Of a stretch of 64,000 nucleotides of DNA, positions 43,926-54,451 are shown in pieces; within the stretch, counting starts at the first letter, position 1; each line of letters begins with the position of its first letter. Location of the stretch: NCBI GenBank assembly GCA_029237695.1, contig CM055271.1, positions 80,797,488 to 80,861,487 on the forward strand. Direction: 5' to 3'. The notes beneath the pieces were generated by a model. That model had not been told where the DNA came from, did no database searches, and was given only the letters and a program-made list of their open reading frames with translations. Origin of the DNA: Conchocele bisecta. Taxonomy: Eukaryota > Mollusca > Bivalvia > Lucinida > Thyasiridae. Made by a program: the position numbers and the translations under genes.

Positions 43926-44090
43926 CAGGGGAACGTTTAACTAAACTTCGCACGACTAAAATGTTCGTAAGTGCAACAATATGATAGTTTTTAAATTTCA
44001 CATTTACAATGTTTTCTTGTAAACAATTTTTGGATTTACTTTTATTGAGCATAGGCTGCATATGCATGTATACATGCAAACACATTATTT
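43926..44090. mobile_element. MITE family A, 5' half only
   Basis: GGGGAACGTTTAACTAAACT, TCGCACGACTAAAATGTTCG followed by the family interior up to TTATTGAGCATAGGCTGCAT; the right half is lost. Confidence 0.7.
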
Positions 44091-44227
44091 TTACTCGGAT
44101 TTTAGTTACTTTGTATAAATATAACCTGACCATACTATGTCTACAACATTAATGTTGTTTGTGTATTTTACATGGTGATATGATGATATAATATACTGTA
44201 CATGTTTAAACATTAGTCAGGCTTTAT

Positions 44228-44545
44228 ACAGTGGAACCTCTCTAAACCGGAGAGATCCCCAGGGTGTCCGGTTTAGAGAAGTTCCACTGTAAATCAGGCG
44301 TATGACCATTCTGATACATATATGTGTGATTTGCAGTCATGAACATACATTAACTTCGTTAGGCTTTATACAGTGTAACCTCTCTTAACCGGACACCCTG
44401 TGAGATCCCCAGGGTGTCCGGTTTAGAGAGGTTCCATTGTAATTAAGCACTATATGTACAGACTCGAAAATAAATTGCAATGAAACTCATCTAAGTTAAA
44501 CAAAATGGGGTTGCCAGGCTGTCCGGTTTCACAGAGGTGCATACT
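44228..44545. mobile_element. Two adjacent family F MITEs
   Basis: The first palindrome starts CAGTGGAACCTCTCTAAACC (44230) and ends GTCCGGTTTAGAGAAGTTCC, ACTG. The second starts CAGTGTAACCTCTCTTAACC (44370) and ends GTTTAGAGAGGTTCCATTG, with family-like sequence continuing to GTCCGGTTTCACAGAGG at 44540. AGGCTTTATA precedes both copies, so the second arose with a duplicated flank. Confidence 0.7.
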
Positions 44546-44590
44546 GTAGTCACTTTAGTTAAAAAGTGAATAAGCTAGGACTACAAATTT

Positions 44591-45050
44591 GTGTGGTGGT
44601 TGGTCGGGCGCGACGACGTAAATTAACGGTAGGGGTCCTCCTTATTACATAGGAATCACGATTTGCCTGGTTTGGCCCTCATGTACGTTTTTATCTTTGG
44701 CTCTTGTGTTACCTGTGAGTTGAATTGGGTTATTCCCATTATAAAAGTAGTAAGAGTATTACTGATCCTATTGCTTTTGGGAGGTGGCCAAGTGATTTTG
44801 GTGTGGCGATGACCTGGCATCAGATCAGGATTATTCTGATTTCATGATTATTCTGATTTCATGATTATTCTGATTTCATGGCTGAATATATAGATTTTTT
44901 ATTGTAATTATTCAGTTCTGATGTTGGGATTTTCCCCGCATTTGTACACTTCAGGTAATATATGGGATTTAGTACTAAACCCATTGACCAGACCTTAAAT
45001 GACCTTATATGTTGATATGCCGTTAAACCCCAACAAACAAACTAATTTTT
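44591..45050 (+). mobile_element. SINE-like family N, copy
   Basis: It runs from TAAATTAACGGTAGGGGTCC through TTTGGCCCTCATGTACGTTT to GTTGATATGCCGTTAAACCC and AACAAACAAAC. It contains a local triplication of TTATTCTGATTTCATGA (44830-44880). Confidence 0.55.
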
Positions 45051-45484
45051 TGTGCTATACATGTTAATATGATGGTTTGATGTTCTATTTTAGACATGTA
45101 TAATATGCTTGTTCATTCATAGACATATACATTTGTATAATTGAGACACGCCATGTGATTTTGTACCTTCAGACATCTGCGTAATTTCATGAAATACGTT
45201 TAGAATACTGATTTTCTGTAAATGGAGTAAAAATTGACAAAATTGTCAAGAGTACATGCGGTACTCTGAAAATGTTGTCAACTTTTGACTTTATTTATGA
45301 AAAATATTTTAACTTTTGTAAACATATTTAATTAAATTACGCAGATGTCCGAAGGTACAACATCACATAGGGTGTCTCATATATAGCCCGGAGTGTATAT
45401 GCTATTACACGGACCTCGTTATTACGCAACAAATATCGAATGCCTTATACCCTCTTATATTGTTTTGGAAACATGTACATCAGA

Positions 45485-45720
45485 GGCCCGTTTCACTAAA
45501 CTTCGTACAACTAATATGTTCGTAAGTGCAAATTTATGATCGTCTGGAATGTTCAGTTGATGGATTTACATTTATTGAGCATAGGCTGCATATGCAGCCT
45601 ATGCTCAATAAATGTAAATACAATAATTGTTTACAAGAAAACATTGTTAATGTGACATTTACATACTATTTTTTGCACGTACGAACATTTTAGTCGTACG
45701 AAGAATATTGAAACGGCTCG
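45485..45720. mobile_element. MITE family A, copy 4
   Basis: It starts GGCCCGTTTCACTAAACTTC and ends TTTTAGTCGTACGAAGAATA, TTGAAACGG. The centre is a palindrome on GAGCATAGGCTGCATATGC. Confidence 0.85.
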
Positions 45721-45849
45721 CTGGTTATTGTGAACTTTAGTATTGTACACATGTTATTTTAAACGGTATTGTCAAAAGTGAAAGTTCGTCGTCTCTTATA
45801 ATTGTGTATTGCATGGCCTCTGTGCATATGTATTACCTTATTTGTGTGT

Positions 45850-46245
45850 GGGTGGCAGGTGGGAGCATGCGATGGTAATGTAACGATCGGGGTTCATCAT
45901 CCTTACCGGAATCCCGACTGGAGACCTGGTTTTGCCCTCACATACGGCTTTGGCATTTTGTATGTGACAGTTGAATCTGGTTATACCCCTTATGTGAGTT
46001 TTACGATTATTCGTAATCCTATTTTAGGGGAAGGGGCCAAGTGACTTTGGTGTGGTATGGACCTTGCACCAGGTCAGGTTATTCTCATTTCAGGGCTGAA
46101 TATATTTGTTCTCGATGTAAATATTTCGTTCTGATTTTGGGAGATTCCCCCAAATACAGCAGGTTAAAACGGGATCGAACCCGTTTGCCCGACCTTACAA
46201 TACCGTAGCTGTTGATAGGCCGTTAATCACCAATACACAAACAAA
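45850..46245 (+). mobile_element. SINE-like family N, near full-length copy
   Basis: It starts GGTGGGAGCATGCGATGGTA, then GATCGGGGTTCATCATCCTT, and runs to GCTGTTGATAGGCCGTTAAT. The GGGGTTCATCC stretch is the only B-box-like piece I see. A 62252-62560 copy is in the opposite orientation. Confidence 0.6.
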
Positions 46246-46261
46246 ACAAAAGCCTTATTTG

Positions 46262-46487
46262 TGTCTGTGGCTGGATAAATGGGGCTTATCGCTTTTGTGA
46301 CCAGTGTAGCTTCTGATCAAATATCACACTCCTGTAAACTGGTGACGATCTTGTTACAAGCAGAGTGTTACATTCATGGAATGGCGAACAGTGCAGATCC
46401 TGATCAGACTGTGCGTAGCACAGGCTGATCTGGATCTACATTGGTCGCAACACCCATAAGCTCCATTTCTCCACACACTGCCGCATT
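46262..46487. mobile_element. MITE family P, copy 3
   Basis: It starts CTGTGGCTGGATAAATGGGG and ends CTCCATTTCTCCACACACTG. The interior has GTGCAGATCCTGATCAGACT. Confidence 0.75.
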
Positions 46488-46612
46488 TAGAAAATACATC
46501 ACGACAAAACAAGGCTTATTGAACCATTTAGTACATGGTAAATATAATAATACCACCCCACCCCACCCCCCTCCAAACAAGTATTATTACATGGACTATT
46601 TCATGTTAAAGG

Positions 46613-47123
46613 TACATGCCCAACCAGTAGGCACAAAATGTTCTTTATATCTGAGACATCATCTGATACATTTTCAGGCAAAACAAACATGCATTCACCA
46701 TTACCCCACGTATTGATTGGCATTATTATACATCTTATAAATTATCCGACGTAAATTGCCGCAGTGATAGCATGGGCGATAAACGTGTTTCCTTAAAATG
46801 TTAACGGATATTACTGTTTATTATCTGTATTTATTTTTTGATGTGTAATGATCATACTTTATAATCTGTCGAAAATATTATTTTTTCAGGTGACGCATTT
46901 AATTAGTATAAATAATTAAAAAATAGCCTGCTTCATTTGCATATGAAAATAGCCTGATACCACCGCGAGTCTCTATCCGTAACATACATATTACTAAATG
47001 AGTATCTGTGTATAGCGGGCACTCGGGTAATTTTTAGAACAGGTTCAATAGTGAAACAATTAACACTTATTTAATTCCTATAAAGAACAGTTTGTGCCTA
47101 CGGAGTGGGCATGTACCTCTTTG
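46613..47123. mobile_element. MITE family B, copy 4
   Basis: It starts AGGTACATGCCCAACCAGTA and ends CTACGGAGTGGGCATGTACC. The full interior is present. Confidence 0.85.
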
Positions 47124-47413
47124 TCAATTTTAGTTTTGCATGTACGAACGTTTTATTCGTACATGCTTACTTTCAGAGTATATTCCCCAATGTTTACCCC
47201 AATCAGGCACAGCTCAGCCTCAACTAATCAGTCTTCCTGAGAACGTTGCATAGGGGTAAACGGGACAATGGTTGTCTTTATCGGGTAACATCTGCGCATT
47301 GAGCGAATACATGCCTACCGAAATATGTGATACATACTGGGGATACACTGTTCACAAACGCAATACGCATTCATTGGAGGGTTGCATTATAAATAATCGT
47401 ATGTAATTAGTAT

Positions 47414-47823
47414 GGAAGCGTCCTGGTGCCAATGTTAAAATATATTTATCTCCTAATTTGAGATAAAACATTTTAGCATTGACACAGATATTAAGTCCTA
47501 ATTATGAGATACTAACTCCTAATTAGGAGATAATGAGTCCTATTAGGAGCTATTGAGTCCTAATTACGACTACTAAGTCCTACTTATGAGATAATAAGTC
47601 CTAATTAGTAGATAGTAAGTCGTACTTAGGAGATACTAAGTCCTAATTAGTAGATAGTAAGTCCTTATTAGGAGATACTAACTCCTAATTAGGAGATACT
47701 AACTCCTACTTATGAAATAATATCTCCTAATTAGGACTTATTTTCTCCTAATTAGGAGTTACTTTCTCGTAATTAGGAGATACAAATATTTTATATTTTA
47801 TCATTGGCACCAGGACGATTCCA
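47414..47823. mobile_element. Family K: TIR element packed with TCCTAATTAGGA units
   Basis: Termini GGAAGCGTCCTGGTGCCAAT on the left and ATTGGCACCAGGACGATTCC on the right. The interior is about fifteen units of 21 bp or so built on CTCCTAATTAGGAGATACTA, each palindromic. Unique sequence begins at once on either side. No gene. Confidence 0.9.
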
Positions 47824-47977
47824 TTAATTAGTGTGTTTCTTTATATCATATCTTCTTAATAAACATATAGTCATAAATGTATGTCGTCAGTTTTCTGTTG
47901 CACGGTGACGCTATAGTAGGGTCATTTCCGAGGATTCCGTGGCTAAGTTCTTCCTGCCGTTTTTATTAAAAACGGGA

Positions 47978-48170
47978 CACACAGTGGAAACTCTCTAACC
48001 CAGACACCCAGGTCCCCCGGGTTCACTGTAATTAAGCACTCTATGAACAATAGTTATCATTTTCAATTATGTACAGACACGATAATAAAAGAAATTACAG
48101 TGAAATCTATCTAAATTAAACAAAATGGTGTCGCCAGGCAGTCCAGTTTACAGAGGGTCTATTGTATTAC
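47978..48170. mobile_element. Family F MITE, decayed copy
   Basis: ACAGTGGAAACTCTCTAACC at the left; TTAAGCACTCTATGAACAAT and GAAATTACAGTGAAATCTAT in the middle; TTTACAGAGGGTCTATTGTA at the right. Similar to the second half of 44370-44545. Confidence 0.5.
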
Positions 48171-48179
48171 GTATTCACC

Positions 48180-48600
48180 TTGTACGGGCGGCGGGCTGGC
48201 ACAGCTTGTACACGTAATAACTACTTGGCGGATTATAACCACATTCGGTATACATATTCATCAGGGCAAGACGCAGAACCCTATTGATTTTCAAAACAAA
48301 TCATTGAGTTATCTCCCCTTAGCGGCCATTTTTAAATTCCGCACTCTGTATCTTTGTTCACTCAATAACTGAAGTTTTACTTGACGGATGGTAAAAAAAT
48401 GACAATATCGATTACGTATCTCCTCTTAGCGCCCATTTTTAATTTTCGTGCTCATCATCATCATGGACGGACCATAACCAAATATGGCACACATATTTAC
48501 TATGTCAACAGGAAGAACACTATTGGTTTTCAATGAGTTGTCTCCCCTTGTTGACTGGCCATGTCTCGATGGGCTTATAGTGTGACCTTCGGTACTCTTG
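48180..48600. repeat. Degenerate 240-bp tandem duplication
   Basis: The blocks CATATTCATCAGGGCAAGAC, CCTATTGATTTTCAA and GAGTTATCTCCCCTT (48255-48320) recur as CATATTTACTATGTCAACAG, CACTATTGGTTTTCAA and GAGTTGTCTCCCCTT (48490-48550). No frame maintained. Confidence 0.45.
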
Positions 48601-48605
48601 TTTAC

Positions 48606-48836
48606 TGGGCCCGTTTCACTAAACTTCGTACTACTAAGATGTTCGTAAGTGCACATTTAGGATAGTCTGGACATTTAAATTGATGGATTTACATTTTCTG
48701 ATATGCAGCCTATGCTCAATAAATGTAAATCCAATAATCGTGTACAAGAAAACATTGTTAATGTGAAATTTACAGACTCTCATAATTTTACACTTAAGAA
48801 CATTTTAGTCGTACGAAGTTCAGTGAAACGGGCCCC
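48606..48836. mobile_element. MITE family A, copy 5
   Basis: It starts GGGCCCGTTTCACTAAACTT and ends GAAGTTCAGTGAAACGGGCC. Intact except for a small central deletion. Confidence 0.85.
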
Positions 48837-49229
48837 TGTTGATTAGTCAACTTGAACCATCTTAGAAAAGCAGTAGCTCTTTTACTTTTTTAAAAAAAGA
48901 TGAGAAATCTTGCTAGAGCACATTCAAAATGGCCGCCAACCTATTGAAAGAATAAAGAAACGCAGGGTAACAATATACGCAATAATTATTTAAATGCTTG
49001 GCCAAAACTTATGAAAACCGGTCAGGCGACTATCTTGGTCACTGTGCACCCAAAGTTACTCAACCGTGTAATGCACCGTACCACATAGAGAAAGTGATAA
49101 AAAGCCAAAAACACGTGCAGCATGATGATGATAATAAGTTCGTCAAAACATTTTGTCATACCACTTGATACGCTTGAGGTATACACATCGTTTTCCGCTA
49201 TTTACACTGAATTTATAGCTCTCACAATC

Positions 49230-49985
49230 ATGGTACGTCTGACGGAAGTTCAGAGGGGTCAGGCTGTTTCATTGCTAATGCAAGGTCAAACGTAACAGCA
49301 GGTTGCTATGCAGTTCGGTATGAATGTTTCCACCATAGAACGTCTTGTCCGTCGTCTGAGAGAGACCGGAAGGGTTGCCGACCGACCGAGATCGGGACGT
49401 TAGCGCGTAACGTCGCGACGTCAAGACAGGGCTATTCGTCTCGCTCACCTACGTAATCGCCACGTTACTGCTACTGAAACCGCTATTAACACAGTAGGCA
49501 ATCATAATCGCCACATTCACCCCAAAACTGTAAGAAATCGATTGCGCGAGGTTGATCTGCGAGCACGTCGTCCCTACGTTGGTCTGCCTCTCACTCGTGC
49601 ACGTCGCGAGCGTCGTATGGCTTGGTTGGCGGCACATGCTCCCAGACGATTTCCATTGAGGCAATGGAGACAAGTCTTTTTCACAGATGAGTCCCGGTTC
49701 ACTCTTTTTCGTCCGGACGGTCGACGTCGTGTATACCGACGTCGTGACAGAGGGGAACGCTTCGCCGACGCTTGCGTTCTTGAGAGGGATAGGTTTGGGG
49801 GTGGCTCGGTTATGGTCTGTGGAGGGATATCTCACGGGGTAAAGTCACTGTTGATTGTGGTAGCCGGGAATTTAACCGCCGTAAGATATAGGGATGAAAT
49901 CCTCCGCCCGGTTGTTGTTCCATTTGTGCAACAGCGTCAACTAATTTTCCAGCATGATAATGCCCGGATTTCACTGTGCGATATT
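49230..49985 (+). pseudogene. Tc1/mariner-type transposase, inactivated
   Basis: Reading from the ATG at 49230, one frame covers the whole N-terminal part and joins the open 154-residue stretch at 49542-50006. Seen: an N-terminal helix-turn-helix-like region (VSTIERLVRRLRETGRV), a basic linker, then the catalytic core with the first acidic motif FTDESRF, a G-G-S-V-M-V-C-G-G-I block (GGGSVMVCGG) and the second acidic motif FQHDNAR. These are hallmarks of the Tc1 group. Defects: TAA at 49293-49295 (codon 22), TAG at 49401-49403 (codon 58), and loss of everything after HDNAR, including the third acidic residue; the last dozen residues are unrelated sequence. The GC-rich, arginine-rich codon use stands out from the AT-rich surroundings. 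No terminal repeats identified. Confidence 0.85.
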
Positions 49986-50092
49986 GGGGGGTACCGTCAA
50001 TTGTGATTCAATTACTAATAAATTATCGGTCAAAACCTAATGCAATTTTGGTAAATTGTTGACTAAATATGTTGTTTTTTTTAAATATGTGG

Positions 50093-50322
50093 TTGTGACT
50101 GGACACATGGGGCGTATGGGTTTACGACCAGCTTAGATCCAGACCAGCTTGTACATTCGCACAGTCTGATCAAAATATGCGCTGTTCGCCATTGCATCCA
50201 TGCCACACCCGTCATGTTTCTACCACGCAATATAGATCGCTACAAGGCGGCACAAGGAGTGTGATGTTTGATCAGGAGTCACAAATCACATAAGCTCCAT
50301 TTCTCCAGTCGCGGTCACAAAT
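50093..50322. mobile_element. MITE family P, copy 4
   Basis: It starts GTTGTGACTGGACACATGGG and ends CTCCATTTCTCCAGTCGCGG. The orientation of the interior is reversed relative to 18934, with AGACCAGCTTGTACATTCGC. Confidence 0.7.
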
Positions 50323-50328
50323 GACATA

Positions 50329-50546
50329 CAGTGGAACCTCTCCAAACTGGACACCATGGGAGGTCCCCAGGGTGTCCGGTTTAGAGATGTTCCACTGTAA
50401 ATCAGACATGTGAGCACTTCATGACACATTCTAGTGTATTGAAATCATGAAAAGCCATTGTAATCAGAGATACATAATAGCGAAACACGTCTAAGGCAAA
50501 CATCTATATTTTCCCGAGTGTCCGGTTTAGAGAAGTTCCACTGTAC
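50329..50546. mobile_element. Family F MITE, 216-bp form
   Basis: It starts CAGTGGAACCTCTCCAAACT and ends GTCCGGTTTAGAGAAGTTCC, ACTG, with TA on both sides. It contains a second internal copy of the inverted end (50380-50397), so the short 70-bp palindrome sits inside the longer form. Confidence 0.8.
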
Positions 50547-50561
50547 TATAAACTACTGTCT

Positions 50562-51000
50562 GTTCCACGTTTGCTGCCGACGAACGTTTGGCCATTAAAC
50601 ACAGACAATCCAAACAATATTTAAATGTAAGTACTTTTTCATCAATAACAAAAAAATAACCCTCCCAAAAAAATTCCGTAAAATATTGATTTTATTGCGA
50701 AAAAACAAGTTTCGTTTGGGAATTTAACATGGGTGCTAAAAATAGTTGTTTTTTAAATATTTGTTTATTTGTGGAACGATTTTCAAAATCTAACCGTTGT
50801 TTTCTTAGTTACATCATTTCCAAGCTATCTAGCCAAGTTTCGGAGTCAAACAATAAGTTTTGGGGGGATGGTGACTTTTGTTATTGGTGAAAAAGTTCTA
50901 ACATTTAAATAGTTTTTAGATTTAATGTGTTTAATAGCCAGAAGTCACAAAATCGTCACAAGATTGGCAGAAAAACGTGGAACAGTCAGTAAATAAGATG
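50562..51000. mobile_element. Fold-back family I2, copy 3
   Basis: It starts ACTACTGTCTGTTCCACGTT and ends GGCAGAAAAACGTGGAACAG, TCAGTAA. It has the GTTACATCATTTCCAAGCTA block. Confidence 0.75.
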
Positions 51001-51268
51001 CCAATGAGGGATCGTAACTAGTTATTTCCCTTCGCAAATCTATGTATAAAGATCCGGTCCTATGTTGTATTTCATTTAGTACTGAATAGCATACAACTTG
51101 AGTTTTGCGAACAGAGTAGACCCAGATCACACACACGCACATATGTGCAGTTTGATCTGAGTCTACACTGATTGCAATAATATTAATGAGTGTGAACATA
51201 TGAATCTGACAAATAACGTAGTCTCAGATCAGATTGCGTAGACATGTAGGATGATCTAGATCAACACT
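51000..51268. mobile_element. MITE family Q, copy
   Basis: GGATCGTAACTAGTTATTTC, CCTTCGCAAATCTATGTATA, then the CAGATCACACACACGCACAT hairpin region and GTAGGATGATCTAGATCAAC. Fits exactly between two family I2 copies. Confidence 0.6.
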
Positions 51269-51803
51269 ACTGTCTGTTCCACGTTTTGCTGCCGACGAAC
51301 ATTTGGCTATTACACACATTAAACCTAAAAAATATTTAAAAGTAAGTACTTTTTTTGTCAATAACAAAAAAGTCACCCTCCCGAAAAAAAATTGTTTATG
51401 AAATATCATCAAATATTGATTTTATTGCGAAAAAACGATTTTCCTATGGTAATTTAACATGGAGGTTAAAAATAGATTTTGTTTAAACATTTTTTTATTT
51501 GTGGACCGTTTTTCAAAATCTAACTTTTGTTTTCTTAGTTACATCATTATCAAGCTATCTCGCCAAATTTCGGAGTCAATTTCCAAAATTTTGGAAATTG
51601 ACTCCCCATGTTAAATTCCGATAGGAAAATCGTTTTTTCGCAATAAAATCAATATTTGATGAAATTCCATGAACACATTTTTTTTGGGGAGGGTGACTTT
51701 TTTGTCATTGATAAAAAAATTACTTGCTTTTAAATATGTTTTAGATTTAATGTGTTTAATAGCCAAAAGTTTGTCGGCAGCAAAACGTGGAACAGACAGT
51801 AGT
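51268..51803. mobile_element. Fold-back family I2, full copy
   Basis: The cleanest I2: ACTACTGTCTGTTCCACGTT, TTGCTGCCGACG on the left, inverse on the right ending AAAACGTGGAACAGACAGTA. The arms extend inward more than 100 bp with few mismatches (for example AACAAAAAAGTCACCCTCCC and its inverse). Confidence 0.85.
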
Positions 51804-51834
51804 CGAAATCATTATACTTGCTGCTTTTCATAAT

Positions 51835-51985
51835 AAATCCTCCGATATGCCCATTCTGATACGCATGTGCGTGCTTTGCAATCATGAACATACATTAACA
51901 TCTGAGATAAATGACCAAGAAACCCATCAAAAATAGGATCACAGATGTTGTCTTGGTGATCGGTTTAGAGAGGTTCCACTGTGTG
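51835..51985. mobile_element. Family F MITE, right half
   Basis: CATGAACATACATTAACATC, AACCCATCAAAAATAGGATC, then GATCGGTTTAGAGAGGTTCC, ACTG. The left half is missing. Confidence 0.6.
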
Positions 51986-52037
51986 ACTAATTGCATGTGC
52001 AAGGTCTTTGGTCTCCATGTGCGGATCTGGGGGCCGA

Positions 52038-52150
52038 AACACTCCGTACGACTAACATTCTAGTGGTACGAAGTTTAGTGAAACGGCCCCCTGGTCTACA
52101 CTGGCCGTATAACGCATAAGCCCCATTTGTCAGGTCACAGCCACATATCT
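52038..52150. mobile_element. Remnants of families A and P side by side
   Basis: 52038-52092 carries CCGTACGACTAACATTCTAG and CGAAGTTTAGTGAAACGGCC (family A ends joined with most of the interior gone). 52092-52148 carries GGTCTACACTGGCCGTATAA and GCCCCATTTGTCAGGTCACA (right end of family P). Confidence 0.55.
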
Positions 52151-52402
52151 GAATTTTAAATCATTGATCGAGGCCGGCGGTTCGTATTTATAGGAAATAT
52201 ATTGATATTTTCTGTAAACGATGTCGAAAGACGACGAAATTTGCATACTAGCAAATGTAGAATGATATGACAGTTTCTCCAACGTTCGACGTAATTTACA
52301 GAAAGTATCGTCAATTTTGCAAATAATTTTCATGAGATACCGCGGCACATGTTCGTAGGTACAAAATCACATCGCGTGTCTCATATGATACTGATATCAG
52401 TC

Positions 52403-52820
52403 AGGGGCCCGTTTCACTAAAATTCGTACGACTAAAATGTTAGTAAGTGCAACTTTAGAACACAGTTGTCCACATACGTCCACATTCGTCCACATACGGC
52501 CACACTCGTCTCCATATGGCTACATTCGTCCACATAGGGCCACATTCGTCCACATATGGCCACATTCGTCCACATACGGCCAGATTCGTCCACAGATGGC
52601 CATATTCGTCCACATACGGCCACATTCGTCCACATACGGTCACATTCGTCTGCATATGGCCACATTCGTCCACATGCGATAACACTCGTCCATAGATAGC
52701 CACATTCGTCCGCATACGGCCACATTCGTAACATACGGTCACATTCGTCCACAGCCACATTCGTCCAGATACGGCCACATTCGTCCAGATACGGCCACAT
52801 TCGTCTACATATGGCCACAT
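52403..52820. repeat. 20-bp minisatellite after one arm of family A
   Basis: 52403-52450 is a left arm of family A (GGGGCCCGTTTCACTAAAAT, TCGTACGACTAAAATGTTAG). From 52463 follow about eighteen units of 20 bp, ACATTCGTCCACATACGGCC type, to 52820. The frames on both strands (DECGRMWPYVDECG and HIRPHSSTYGHI) are artefacts of the period. Confidence 0.85.
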
Positions 52821-53245
52821 TTAGTGGTCACCGCGGTCTGCCAATATTATGTTCAGCATCAGTCTGAGAGCACTGCCCGGGTCGGCATTCGAGAAGCGTG
52901 TAACCGGACTTCCTGTGTAGCAATCCACGCTGTTGTCTTCCTTCCTCACCAAGTACTGGAAGCAGCCATTTTCTATGACATTACAATGCTCCGCTCCCAC
53001 AAAGTCAGTTCGTCCTTTTTTCTTCCCATACCTATAACGTGAAGGCAAATAAGACACCACATTATGCAAAGAAAAACGTATCTCCCCCGCTTATCACAGT
53101 TTCTGATAGCATGTACATGTGCTTGAATACAGTGCGTGTTTTTGAGAATGTGATCAAATAAAATGTTGCGACTGATTTGTATTTGTCATTCATTGCATAA
53201 AATTGGCTTTCTATGGCAGCTTAAAAGTGACATGTGCAATTTATT
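52821..53245 (-). other. Unidentified, protein-like minus-strand frame of 82 residues
   Basis: The minus frame 52821-53069 encodes 82 residues with balanced composition (VGAEHCNVIENGCFQYLVRK, CYTGSPVTRFSNADPGSALR). Nearer-normal base composition than the surroundings. I do not recognise it; it might be an exon or transposon piece, or chance. Confidence 0.2.
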
Positions 53246-53303
53246 TTCTATCTCGTTCCCACGACATAGCATCTCATTACTGTGAAATAGCATCTCGTTC
53301 CCA

Positions 53304-53803
53304 NNNNNNNNNNNNNNNNNNNNNNNNNNNNNNNNNNNNNNNNNNNNNNNNNNNNNNNNNNNNNNNNNNNNNNNNNNNNNNNNNNNNNNNNNNNNNNNNN
53401 NNNNNNNNNNNNNNNNNNNNNNNNNNNNNNNNNNNNNNNNNNNNNNNNNNNNNNNNNNNNNNNNNNNNNNNNNNNNNNNNNNNNNNNNNNNNNNNNNNNN
53501 NNNNNNNNNNNNNNNNNNNNNNNNNNNNNNNNNNNNNNNNNNNNNNNNNNNNNNNNNNNNNNNNNNNNNNNNNNNNNNNNNNNNNNNNNNNNNNNNNNNN
53601 NNNNNNNNNNNNNNNNNNNNNNNNNNNNNNNNNNNNNNNNNNNNNNNNNNNNNNNNNNNNNNNNNNNNNNNNNNNNNNNNNNNNNNNNNNNNNNNNNNNN
53701 NNNNNNNNNNNNNNNNNNNNNNNNNNNNNNNNNNNNNNNNNNNNNNNNNNNNNNNNNNNNNNNNNNNNNNNNNNNNNNNNNNNNNNNNNNNNNNNNNNNN
53801 NNN
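53304..53803. other. Assembly gap, 500 N
   Basis: Exactly 500 N. The left flank (53250-53303) is the start of a tandem of AGCATCTCGTTCCCACGACAT-like units in shorter form; the right flank (53804-53850) is family B interior (CCCGCTATACAGATATTTAT). A repeat array probably caused the gap. Confidence 0.95.
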
Positions 53804-53850
53804 CCCGCTATACAGATATTTATAAGCATTTAGTAATATTTTATTTATTT

Positions 53851-54255
53851 ATTGATTGATGCTCTTTCCGAATATATGCACCTCGTTTCCACACTCTAAT
53901 TGCAAATATGTCAAAAATGACTTACACGAATCTGCTTGATATTTCACACCCACATTGCTCTACCGTTCTGTGAAAAATCCACGATGTCCTGCCCCCGCTA
54001 AGCCCAGGTTTAATGTTGAGATTGGTGCATAATGTATGTTTCCTTGCATAGATCTGCTTGATATTTCACACACCCATTGCTCTCATGGTCTGCTTTCATG
54101 CTGTGATTTTGGGATTTCCGTCCAAACGTATTTTTGCTCAACTTGCTTCCGGAGTCTTAACAGTCTAGTAGTGATTTTTTCTAAGTCATTGTTGACATAT
54201 TTGCAATTAGAGTGTGGAAACGAGGGGCAAATATTCGGAAATAGCATCAATCAAT
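53851..54255. mobile_element. TIR element family V, about 405 bp
   Basis: The left terminus is TTGATTGATGCTCTTTCCGA, ATATATGCACCTCGTTTCCA, CACTCTAATTGCAAATATGT; the right terminus (54189-54255) is its inverse. Inside, CTGCTTGATATTTCACAC is repeated (53931 and 54053). No frame of note; single copy here. Confidence 0.75.
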
Positions 54256-54451
54256 TATGCAATATTAAGTGACAAATTCAAAATTCATGCAGAAATGACC
54301 GTATGCGAGCTCGGTAAAGACCGTTCTCTCGCTTCATTTTGTTTGGACGTTCCTGCATATATTAGCGAGAGATGGGCCCTGACATGAGCAACAGAGCGTT
54401 AAGACAACATTTATACACATGATTATCACGTTTATTTCGTGATGTTTGTAA

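Noticed and set aside
47414..47823. CRISPR-like or regulatory operator array of TCCTAATTAGGA
   Set aside because: The run is enclosed by terminal inverted repeats and has no unique spacers, so a mobile element fits better.
52432..52820. 128- and 121-residue proteins rich in DECGRMWPYV
   Set aside because: They are two frames of the same 20-bp tandem repeat; also open on the other strand.
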